64,000 nt of DNA, taken from the NCBI RefSeq assembly GCF_045062745.1, contig NZ_JBJGED010000014.1, positions 124,001 through 188,000 of the forward strand, read 5' to 3'. Origin of the DNA: Paenibacillus_AA sp045062745 (GTDB taxonomy: Bacteria > Bacillota > Bacilli > Paenibacillales > NBRC-103111). This document shows, piece by piece, positions 52,656-60,059 of this stretch. The notes beneath the pieces were generated by a model. It did not search any database and was not told the origin of the DNA. It saw nothing but the letters and a program-made list of their open reading frames with translations. The position numbers and the translations under genes were made by a program. Position 1 is the stretch's first letter, and each line of letters opens with the position of its first letter.

Positions 52656-54656
52656 TCACCCGACAGCCTGCATTTCCGTAGATCTAGAGGGTTCGCTTAC
52701 CGGAGCGTGCATATAGGGATAGAGGAGAATGAGGCCAGCCACGTAGAGCGCTACAGCCGCGTAAGCCGGCAGCAAATGAATGAAATCCGTGTACCCGATC
52801 GCCATGTGGACGCTGAGCCCGGCCGCAAAGCCCGGCAACCCGCCGATCAGCAAGGTGCGCCACAGCCAACGTTGTCCCTGCTGGATGCCCCATAAAGCCG
52901 TGCCCAGAAGGGCAATGGCATCCGAGAACAAGGCTCCGCCGAACCCCGCCCGGTCATGAGCAATCAGAGCCGCTAGCCGAGGGTTGATCTGATCCAGCTG
53001 CTCGGCATGCATCCCGAGAAAAGCCAGATCCGTCGGCACGAACACATGCGTGATGCCGATCCCCGCAATGACGAGTCCGCCGACGGCCAGCGCCCCGCCC
53101 AGCAGTACGAACAGCAGCTGCCCGATCTGGGCTCGTCGCCACAACCGGTCGTTCCGCACATTCGGCCGGGGCTGCTGATAGGGCCGATTGTCCTTCACCC
53201 CGCGAAGCGATAGAAGGAACATTGGCAATAGGACGACCGCGGCCGCCGCGTGCAAGGGATCGAAGTACCCGTAGCCTAAGTAAAGGAAGAAGCTAAAAAA
53301 GCCGACGACCGCCGAGGCGATCAACGCCGTTCGGGCCCAGTGCAAATTGTATTGCAGCCCATAAGTCGAGAGTTGCACATACAGAACGCCGATCGAGATC
53401 ATCGTGCCGGCTAACGTGATACGGTCGTGCGACATAAAGGGCAGCAAATGCCCGTTATGGCGGGACATAGCGTCGCGCTCCATGCCCAGGAACAGCTCGT
53501 CGTACGGCAGCAGCACGGACGTCGCCGCGATAATCCAGGCCATGATCCCGCCTAGAATCATCCCGACGCCCAGAAGACTCATCCAGCCCCAATTCCGCCA
53601 AAAAGCGTGTGCAGGAGGCTCTTCCAGCACGCTCAAACGCTCATGAAGAATCGCCTCGTTGATTCGTTTCGGCAGCCCGGGCCCTGCGTACACCAGCCCG
53701 CTGTGCAGTTGAACGAGATCCGCGCCCGCTTGCATCAGCTCCATGGCATCGAGCGGTTCATGGACACCGCCGGAGGCGATAATGCCATAAGTATTCCCAT
53801 ATTCGCCTTTAAGCCAGACGATTTTTTCGTGTATAGGCCCTTTGCCGCCGGCCCCCACTTCGAACCCACGTTCCGTGCGCATCCAGTCCCCGATGACGAT
53901 GCCTTCGAAAAGAGGCGGTACGGACTCTTGAGTCGGAGTCAATAACCGGAGGAGCTCGGAAAACAACTCAATCGGGTAGTCGAGGGGGATATAAAGGAAC
54001 AGCGGCTTTTCAGGGCCGATTATCGCTCGAGCGCTTGTTGCCACTTCCGTCAAAAATGTCGCTGAAGCCTCCACCGACCACCGCCCGTCGAGGGCGTCTA
54101 TATAGAATCCGGCGGCATAGTCGTTCAGCCTTGTGATTAATTCGAGTTGCTCCTCGAGTGCCTTCTCGGGGGAGGCATCACGACAATGACGTGTCCGGAT
54201 GAAGATCGGTTTTTGGGCAACGGATCGTTGTTTTCTCGTCTGCTCCAATCGCTTCAGGTGAGCTTCCAGCCCATCGTTGGCGTAAGCATCCGGGTACACG
54301 ATCGCCTCTTGGGCCAAATCGCGCACCACCCGTTCCTTCGGCGTCGGTGGCGTCTTCTGTACCGTGACCGGCCCGACTTCGATGAACCCGAAGCCGATTT
54401 GCGCCAGCGCTGTTCTCCCCGCGCCATGCACATCCAGACCGCCTCCGAGTCCGACCGGATACTGGAACCGGATGCCCCAGCGGGTCGTCTCGAGCGCGGG
54501 ATACAGCTCCATGTGGCCCATCGTCCGGATCACCCACGATCCGCCGGGCAGCTTGCAGAGCGCCCCCATCGCGCCCAGCGTCACGTCCCTCGCCAGCTCT
54601 GCAGGCAATCGGAAGAGCAGGGGGCGAAACAGGCCATGGTAAGACCAATCCGGCAT
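52656..54656 (-). CDS. dihydroorotate-dehydrogenase-like domain fused to a duplicated membrane module
   Basis: A 666-residue fusion. Residues 1-340 follow class 2 DHODH from end to end: LFRPLLFRLPAELARDVTL, VGLGGGLDVHGAG, IGFGFIEVGPVTV, GIIASGGVHEPLDAMELM, GADLVQLHSGLVYAGPGLP. The residues that do the chemistry are changed: GLDK reads GLDV, the NxSSPN loop reads YIDALDGR, the K of KxxPD reads Y in FLYIPLD, and ATNTT reads IGDWM. Residues 357-648 hold about eight membrane segments in two repeats, each starting FLGM and containing HDR (about 384-475 and 541-632). ATG 54656 is chosen for AGGGAAAG upstream. Probably a pseudoenzyme with a membrane role. Confidence 0.85.
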   Translation of the reverse strand: MPDWSYHGLFRPLLFRLPAELARDVTLGAMGALCKLPGGSWVIRTMGHMELYPALETTRWGIRFQYPVGLGGGLDVHGAGRTALAQIGFGFIEVGPVTVQKTPPTPKERVVRDLAQEAIVYPDAYANDGLEAHLKRLEQTRKQRSVAQKPIFIRTRHCRDASPEKALEEQLELITRLNDYAAGFYIDALDGRWSVEASATFLTEVATSARAIIGPEKPLFLYIPLDYPIELFSELLRLLTPTQESVPPLFEGIVIGDWMRTERGFEVGAGGKGPIHEKIVWLKGEYGNTYGIIASGGVHEPLDAMELMQAGADLVQLHSGLVYAGPGLPKRINEAILHERLSVLEEPPAHAFWRNWGWMSLLGVGMILGGIMAWIIAATSVLLPYDELFLGMERDAMSRHNGHLLPFMSHDRITLAGTMISIGVLYVQLSTYGLQYNLHWARTALIASAVVGFFSFFLYLGYGYFDPLHAAAAVVLLPMFLLSLRGVKDNRPYQQPRPNVRNDRLWRRAQIGQLLFVLLGGALAVGGLVIAGIGITHVFVPTDLAFLGMHAEQLDQINPRLAALIAHDRAGFGGALFSDAIALLGTALWGIQQGQRWLWRTLLIGGLPGFAAGLSVHMAIGYTDFIHLLPAYAAVALYVAGLILLYPYMHAPVSEPSRSTEMQAVG

Positions 54657-54765
54657 GCGACTTTCCCTCATTTCTTCTCGCATACTGTATTTCCAGTTCT
54701 GCTCCAAGTATACCATGGGATCGGATTCGCCGGGCGGATGACCCGTGTTTTTCGGTTCCTATCGT

Positions 54766-55008
54766 TCTTATGGCCACTATCCCTTTGGCTCAGTTGACGT
54801 TTTTTTGTTACTACCCCTTATGGCCGACCTTCCTTTCTTCTTTGTACCCACGGCTCCTTATGACCACTATCCCCTTGGCTCAGTCTGAAAAAAAGTGATT
54901 ATTCTGCCACGAACGAGTTCTGAGCGAAAAGGATAGTGCCCATAAGACCCCACCAAGCCGCACCCGCCTACCGCCACCCCCCACGCGCAAACTGAGCGAA
55001 AGTTTTCT
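54766..55008. repeat. intergenic repeat array D: CTTATGRCCACTATCCYYTTSGCTCAG
   Basis: Two direct copies of a 27-base unit at 54767 and 54857, a partial direct copy (CTTATGGCC) at about 54817, one inverted copy at 54920-54946 and a partial inverted CTGAGCGAAA at about 54991. The copies at 54857-54883 and 54920-54946 match at 22 of 27 positions as an inverted repeat with a 36-base loop. Confidence 0.75.
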
Positions 55009-55268
55009 GTCAAGAAAGGTTCTTACAAGTAAAATAACAAACCTTCCTAGACACCCATAACCCAGTTCTTTCTTCCACCGTAAATCAATTAGCACTTGAT
55101 ATTCCGGTTTTAGCTTCTTGAGACATTGGCCTTTTGCCTCCTTCATATGGTTCAATTGAACTTCTTCCTCAACGGACGCTGCATCAGTGGAATACAATAT
55201 GAGCGGGGGAGGCTGTACAAAGGGGGAGCAATTATCTCTAGATGGGTTTCAAGCAAAAACAACATAAA

Positions 55269-55289
55269 GGGCAGGAAATTTTCCCGCCC
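55269..55289 (-). terminator. hairpin after the unknown lipoprotein gene
   Basis: GGGCGGGAAAA and TTTCCTGCCC on the minus strand, followed by TTTATGTTGTTTTTG; ten bases past the stop at 55299. Confidence 0.55.
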
Positions 55290-55298
55290 GGAAACGTA

Positions 55299-56078
55299 CT
55301 ATTCGGTTTGTGTTGTAATCTTTTCCTCTCGAGTAATTTCCCTCGGTTCAATAACAATGGGTTCCCTATTTTCTAATATAAATTGCTTTGCCTCACGATC
55401 AAATTTGAACGTTGCGGTATAAAATTGATTCGACGTAAATCCTCCCACAACCGCCTGAAGCTTCTGATCAACCACTTTTGGCCGTTCGCCTATGTATGTT
55501 TGATAAAATAATCTTTCTTGTTGATCGATTTTAAAAGAAATTTGGAAAGGCTCTCCAGTCTTTTGATCCAGACCAAAAACGAAATAAAACAGTTCGTGAC
55601 AATGGGAGTATTGAGGATAAAAGAATAAAAGGTCAACACCGTCGAGTTTGTCCCGCTTCATTTGAATTATTTTTGAAGAATCGGGTGTAATTATCTCAAG
55701 ATTTTTGAGTTCGGCAACAATCGTTTGTTTTCCGGTTAAGTCTTGAAAAACCACACCGTATGTTCCCGAAATTCGTTTGTCGTCTGCTAATCCAAAGCAA
55801 CTTGGAGCCTGCAGGTCTTCAACTTTATTTTTGCCATCTGCGATCACCAAAAAATCACCCTTATTTGTTTTACCGATTGCGCGAATCGACCCCGTGTACG
55901 AATTCGCCTTTTTAGGTTCGACGGAACTTGCGGGATTGGTGCTCGGATTTACCTGTTGCGGATTCGGGGGATTAGAAACGTTACCAGACTGCACATTTTG
56001 AGACTGGCAGCCGATTGAAATCAGCACTAAACAAATCATTATCGATAATACGCAGCCTTTAAGGGCTCTCGAAAACAT
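55299..56078 (-). CDS. lipoprotein of unknown function
   Basis: A 259-residue protein with a lipoprotein signal (VLSIMICLVLISIGC lipobox), an Asn/Pro/Ser linker (about 25-50) and a soluble beta-rich domain with cysteines in PSCFGL and SHCHELF. No family recognised. ATG 56078 has AAGGAG ten bases upstream. Much AT-richer than neighbours, suggesting transfer. Confidence 0.78.
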   Translation of the reverse strand: MFSRALKGCVLSIMICLVLISIGCQSQNVQSGNVSNPPNPQQVNPSTNPASSVEPKKANSYTGSIRAIGKTNKGDFLVIADGKNKVEDLQAPSCFGLADDKRISGTYGVVFQDLTGKQTIVAELKNLEIITPDSSKIIQMKRDKLDGVDLLFFYPQYSHCHELFYFVFGLDQKTGEPFQISFKIDQQERLFYQTYIGERPKVVDQKLQAVVGGFTSNQFYTATFKFDREAKQFILENREPIVIEPREITREEKITTQTE

Positions 56079-56162
56079 GATAGTCCACTCCTTAGTTGAT
56101 CTTATAATTATTGACACCATGAGTGGTGAAAAGTTGTTTTTCTGGTGAAGGAATAATGAAAC

Positions 56163-56197
56163 AAAAAAGGAAGCGAGCCTTCGCAGCCGCTTCCTTC
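56163..56197 (-). terminator. terminator after the frameshifted gene
   Basis: GGAAGCG and CGCTTCC arms, with A6 on the left giving TTTTTTG on the minus strand, just past the stop at 56203. Confidence 0.75.
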
Positions 56198-56202
56198 TTT
56201 GA

Positions 56203-56852
56203 TTAAAATGTCAGGTTTACAAAGTTGAGGTTCGGATCTTGGAACTGAACATACGTGAAGGAATCCAAGCATTCGCGTCCTGTAATGGTCGAATACATTT
56301 GCTCATATCCGGTGGTAGCCGTCCAAATCCGTTTCCCGCTCGACGAGTTCAGGGCGAACGTCGTGCTGGAGCAGTAATTCGTGCTTCCGCCGGTATAGTT
56401 GGAGTAATATCCGTCCTTCAGAGCGGCGCAAGCTGCCTGCAAGCCGGCATTACCAAAACCTGCATCCGCATAAGCAAAGGCAACGTGACGGTAAGCAATT
56501 AGCAGCTTCGCATATGAGGATCCCCGTGGACTGCCGACACAAAACTTGTTCCAGGAGGTGTGCCGTCCGATGTACCGGAATATCCGCAAAGAGCACCCTG
56601 ATTTCCTGGATTATAGCGGCTTTCGAAAGCGGTTATGCTCCAGCCGATTTCAAATGGCCAGTGGCAAAGTACAAACGAAATGGGAATGGAGCCGTGGTAT
56701 GGGCTGAGATAACTTTGATACGAAACCCACTTAGCCAAATCCAACACCGTGTAGGAGGTACCGGCCGAATTAATCGTACCGTACACAAAATCCAGTTGAT
56801 TTTGGAGACAAGGGTTAGCCGCAGCGGGTGCTTTCAAATCCACGATTCCCAT
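56203..56852 (-). pseudogene. frameshifted gene for a protein of unknown function
   Basis: Two minus-strand frames overlap and read as one protein broken by a -1 shift. The upstream frame (MGIVDLKAPAAANPCLQNQL to GTSFVSAVHG) continues in the other frame as GSSYAKLLIAYRHVAFAYAD to QDPNLNFVNLTF. One extra G in the run of four at about 56522-56525 would restore a single frame. No signal peptide or ribosome site of good quality is seen at the 5' end, which abuts a terminator hairpin, so the N-terminus may also be missing. Rich in Ser, Thr, Tyr and Asn, like an exported protein. A sequencing error is possible. Confidence 0.65.
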
Positions 56853-56881
56853 AAAAATAGCCGCCCTCTTACGAGAACGGC
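56852..56881 (-). terminator. terminator of the second isomerase gene
   Basis: AGCCGTTCTC-GTAA-GAGGGCGGCT on the minus strand (two U-G pairs), followed by ATTTTTA; 35 bases past the stop at 56916. Confidence 0.7.
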
Positions 56882-56915
56882 TTTCCTTGTATGGGTCCAT
56901 TACGTCCGATGCCGA

Positions 56916-57680
56916 TTACTTGCCCAACTGTTCCGCCAGCTTGTTCAGATTGTTCAAGCTGATCTGCAGACTGTCCATCGGATTGCCAGGGCAGACGTCC
57001 TGCTCCACGGCGTACCATTCCACCCCGTTCGCTTCGCCCCACTGAAGGATCGGCGCGAAGTCGATTTGACCGGTCCCTACCTCGGCAAACGTCTCGCGCT
57101 CATCCGCCGACATGTCCTTCAAGTGGATGATCGGCATCCGGTTGGCGTAGGGCTGGATAAACGTCAGCGGATCGAGCCCGCCCTTTTTCACCCAGAACAC
57201 ATCGATCTCGGCCAGCACCGCATTCTCGGGGGTCGGCTCCAGCAAGTAAGCCATCGCGTTCATCCCATTCACTTCGGTCTCGAACTCGAACGCATGGTTG
57301 TGATAGCTCAGGCGGAAGCCTCGAGGCGCGATCTTCGCCGCAATCTGGTTCAATTCCGCGCGGATCGCGGTATAGCCTTCCACGGTCCGGACGCTCTCCG
57401 GCAGGTAAGGACAGACGACATCCCTCGTGTTGAACAGGGTCGCCTCTTCCAACACGACGTCCAGCTCCTCGCGAAGCCGGTCGATGCTGACGTGGATGCC
57501 CGCGGCCCCGAGTCCCGTCTCCTTCAGGACGGCTGCGATCTCTTGTGCCGTATAGCCCCGCAGTCCGGATATTTGGACGCCGCCCCATCCCATTTTCTTC
57601 AGCTCCCGTAGCACGCCAGGAAAATCCTGCTCCAATTCATTGCGCAGCGTATACAGCTGAGCGGCGAATTTTTGTCTCAT
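56916..57680 (-). CDS. sugar phosphate isomerase/epimerase (IolE-like), paralogue
   Basis: A 254-residue xylose-isomerase-like TIM barrel. FAAQLYTLRNELEQDF, LSYHNHAFEFE, LAEIDVFWVKKGG (metal Glu/Asp), IIHLKDM and WYAVEQDVC match the paralogue at 50854 block for block. ATG 57680 is chosen because AAGGAG is about 11 bases upstream; GTG 57689 is too close to it. It lies downstream of the AraC gene on the same strand; its upstream region shares the 11-mer ATAGTTTCATT with the AraC promoter region. Confidence 0.9.
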   Translation of the reverse strand: MRQKFAAQLYTLRNELEQDFPGVLRELKKMGWGGVQISGLRGYTAQEIAAVLKETGLGAAGIHVSIDRLREELDVVLEEATLFNTRDVVCPYLPESVRTVEGYTAIRAELNQIAAKIAPRGFRLSYHNHAFEFETEVNGMNAMAYLLEPTPENAVLAEIDVFWVKKGGLDPLTFIQPYANRMPIIHLKDMSADERETFAEVGTGQIDFAPILQWGEANGVEWYAVEQDVCPGNPMDSLQISLNNLNKLAEQLGK

Positions 57681-57704
57681 GCTAACCACACTCCTTCTCC
57701 CATA

Positions 57705-57715
57705 ATAGTTTCATT
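57705..57715. promoter_or_regulatory. shared 11-mer ATAGTTTCATT (first copy)
   Basis: The same 11 bases occur at 58700-58710 in the AraC/ferritin-like divergent region, in the same orientation. It may be a common regulator site or a -10-like element; chance cannot be excluded. Confidence 0.3.
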
Positions 57716-57806
57716 GTAAAGGGAGCTTCGGCCGTGCGCTAAGCCAGGGTTGCCCAAATCCCCAAAGCCATTTAACTGTGGTTGTGGTCCACCTGGTAAA
57801 CCTGCC

Positions 57807-58667
57807 TCAAACATTGACGCGGAAATCACTGGCCGAGACCCCTGCCAGCTTCTTGAACAACCGCGAGAAATAGAGCGGATCGTCGTACCCGAGCTGTCTC
57901 GCGCATTGCTTCACCGGGATGTCGGAGCCTAGCAGCAGCTTCTTCGCCTCGGCGATCTTCAGGCGGTGCATGTATTCGTGCAGGGAGTACCCGGTCTGCT
58001 TGCTCACCAACCGCCGCAACGTCGGGACTGACATGTGGTTCGCCCGGGCAATCGCCTCCGCGTCGATCGGTTCATACAGCCGCGTACTCAAGTCCTCGAG
58101 CACTTTGTACGCCATCCCTGTGCGCGAGGCCGTGCGTGCCGTATGGGTCGAGCGGGCCCAGGCCAACTCGAGCAGAAGCGATTCGAGCAGCAGCGAAGCC
58201 TGATCCGCTTGCTCGGCCAACCCGCTCTCTAGGAGGGTGAGCATCGCGGCGAACTTGGTCTCATACCGCTCCTCGTGCGGCACATGCTCCGCCGCACCTC
58301 GCCCGACGAGCCCGCTGCCGATCCACTCCTGCACTCTCGGACCCTCGAAGCGCACGTAGTATTCCTCCCACGTGCCTCCCTCGTCCGGCCCGTAGCTGAA
58401 TTCCGCTCCAGGATAGACGAAGAAGATCGACCCCGGTCCGATCGTCTGCTCCGGGCCGTCATCGATGCGCAGATGTCCCCGGCCGCCCGCGATGTAGGCA
58501 AGCGCCCAGTGGTCGAACCCGACCCGGCTGCGCCGCAGCTTGCGCCCCGGCAAGTGTCCGATCTGCAAGATGTAGACCCCAGCTATGCGGAGGCGCGATG
58601 GATCGACCATCAATTCCGCGATTCGGATGGGCTGGGCACTGATCGTATAGTCCATCAACTTGGTCAT
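57807..58667 (-). CDS. AraC family transcriptional regulator
   Basis: A 286-residue regulator with an N-terminal cupin sensor (LAYIAGGRGHLRIDDG, IGPGSIFFVYPGAEF) and a C-terminal domain ending CARQLGYDDPLYFSRLFKKLAGVSA, the AraC signature. ATG 58667 is chosen: GGGAGGGA is about ten bases upstream, whereas ATG 58676 sits on that site. Divergent from the ferritin-like gene and upstream of the isomerase gene; both are likely targets. Confidence 0.92.
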   Translation of the reverse strand: MTKLMDYTISAQPIRIAELMVDPSRLRIAGVYILQIGHLPGRKLRRSRVGFDHWALAYIAGGRGHLRIDDGPEQTIGPGSIFFVYPGAEFSYGPDEGGTWEEYYVRFEGPRVQEWIGSGLVGRGAAEHVPHEERYETKFAAMLTLLESGLAEQADQASLLLESLLLELAWARSTHTARTASRTGMAYKVLEDLSTRLYEPIDAEAIARANHMSVPTLRRLVSKQTGYSLHEYMHRLKIAEAKKLLLGSDIPVKQCARQLGYDDPLYFSRLFKKLAGVSASDFRVNV

Positions 58668-58692
58668 GGGGAGCATTCCCTCCCTAACGTCA

Positions 58693-58730
58693 TCTTGCTA
58701 TAGTTTCATTATGAATCAGATTCAGCAAGA
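58693..58730. promoter_or_regulatory. inverted repeat TCTTGCT-N24-AGCAAGA, candidate AraC operator
   Basis: Perfect 7-bp arms (58693-58699 and 58724-58730) in the 96-base divergent region. The second copy of ATAGTTTCATT (58700-58710) lies between the arms. Confidence 0.5.
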
Positions 58731-58763
58731 CGAGAAGTCCCTAATTACAAGGAGGTCCAAGCG

Positions 58764-60059
58764 ATGCAAACGTTAAATTCGGCCCAATGGAAAGCAGTGC
58801 TTCGGGATGTGCATACGGCAAGCGATATGATGCGCCGCTATTACCGGATCGTCAAGGAGTCCATGCGGGCCGCCGCCGGCTACATGGTGAAGATGCAGTC
58901 TTGGCCGGCGAAGAAGATGCTGGCCAAGCATATTTGGCTGGACGCCATGCACGCCGATTGGCTCCGCGCCCGTGCGCTGGAGCTGCGCTACCCGCGCGTC
59001 GATGTGGATGAGGACTCGGATCGGCACCTGATCGGTGCGCTCGACAAGCTGCCGACGGCCGAGTCGGACGCAGAATTCCTGACATATTTATATGAAGTCA
59101 TTAAACCGGCGCTGCTGCATTCCTTCCGCACTTACTTGACCGAGAGCGATCCGCTCGACGACGCGCCGTCTCACGTGTATTTGAACCGGATCGTGCCCGA
59201 GCTCGCCCTCGAGCTGGAGGAATACGCCGCCGTCATGGCGGAAGCCGGGCTGCGTCCTTCCTCGGACGGGCAAGCGCTGCTGGCCCGTCTGCTCACGGCG
59301 TGCGGCGGCATCGAGGGCCCGGACCGCGATCCGAGTACGGACGCGGACGGGGGCGCCTTCGCCGCCTACTTCAACCGGCCGGACTACGAGCTGCCGGCCG
59401 AAGGCGGTCGCGAGCCGGGCTGGGAGCCGGCTGTCATGCAAGTGCCGCCGCGGCGCCCGCGCAACCCGATCGAGCATCGCGTCTGGATCGCGATCGATCA
59501 CGCCAACGAGGTGTGGGCGGCCGAGACGCCGTGCGCGCTGATCTGGGCGTACAAGGGCCTCGCCTGGCCCTTGTACTTGAACGCCGCGCGCTGGTGTTAC
59601 GACGAGATGCGCCACGCCATGATGGGCGAGCAGCGGCTCGCTTCGATGGGCTTCCGCATCGGGATCGACTACCCGATGGTCCCCGACCATTGGCGTACGT
59701 ACAGCCATCGCGGCTTAGGCAGCCTGCTGCTCCTGCTGCACGGCCTTGAACAGGGGGGACCGCTGAACAAGGCGCGGATGAAGCAGGAACTCACCGAGCA
59801 AAATGATTTCGAGGGCGCCCAGGATTGCGATTACGATTGGGCCGACGAGTCCGGTCACATCTCGTTCGGGCTGGCCTGGATCAAGGCGGTGTTCCCGGAT
59901 TGGTCCAAGGAGAAGATCATGACGGAAACGAAAGAGATCGTTGAAGACTGGAAAGCATGGATCACCCGCTACCATGCCGAAGGTCTGCATCAATACGACC
60001 GGTTCATGGAACGGATCGAGGAACGGGTCGAAGCGTTCATGAAGCGGGATTCGGCTTAA
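58764..60059 (+). CDS. ferritin-like di-iron domain protein
   Basis: A 431-residue soluble helical protein. HANEVWAAETPCALI, WCYDEMRHAMMGEQRL and WADESGHISFGLAWI supply the Glu and Glu-x-x-His residues of a ferritin-like di-iron site, as in di-iron oxygenases and related proteins. An earlier pair of helices (KHIWLDAMHADWLRARALEL) may be a degenerate first copy. The start ATG 58764 has AAGGAGGT upstream. Divergent from an AraC regulator and near a sugar isomerase gene, so oxidation of a sugar-like substrate is possible but unproven. The stop shares TTAA with the converging MFS gene. Confidence 0.75.
   Translation: MQTLNSAQWKAVLRDVHTASDMMRRYYRIVKESMRAAAGYMVKMQSWPAKKMLAKHIWLDAMHADWLRARALELRYPRVDVDEDSDRHLIGALDKLPTAESDAEFLTYLYEVIKPALLHSFRTYLTESDPLDDAPSHVYLNRIVPELALELEEYAAVMAEAGLRPSSDGQALLARLLTACGGIEGPDRDPSTDADGGAFAAYFNRPDYELPAEGGREPGWEPAVMQVPPRRPRNPIEHRVWIAIDHANEVWAAETPCALIWAYKGLAWPLYLNAARWCYDEMRHAMMGEQRLASMGFRIGIDYPMVPDHWRTYSHRGLGSLLLLLHGLEQGGPLNKARMKQELTEQNDFEGAQDCDYDWADESGHISFGLAWIKAVFPDWSKEKIMTETKEIVEDWKAWITRYHAEGLHQYDRFMERIEERVEAFMKRDSA

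Larger units (their letters stand above)
54657..55298. other. 642-base stretch: repeat array D and gene remnants
   Basis: 54766-55008 is a repeat array. 55085-55126 (minus) is a 13-codon frame, MSQEAKTGISSAN, with AAGGAGG nine bases upstream and nothing downstream. A longer minus frame from 55197 lacks a ribosome site and runs into the repeats; it may be a gene remnant. No intact gene is visible. Confidence 0.5.

Noticed and set aside
54880..55197. A 105-residue minus-strand protein
   Set aside because: No ribosome site, no recognisable domain, and the C-terminal third is read from the inverted repeats of array D.
56855..56900. An N-terminal extension of the frameshifted gene starting MDPYKESRSRKRAA
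   Set aside because: This stretch is the terminator hairpin of the upstream isomerase gene, so it is unlikely to be coding.
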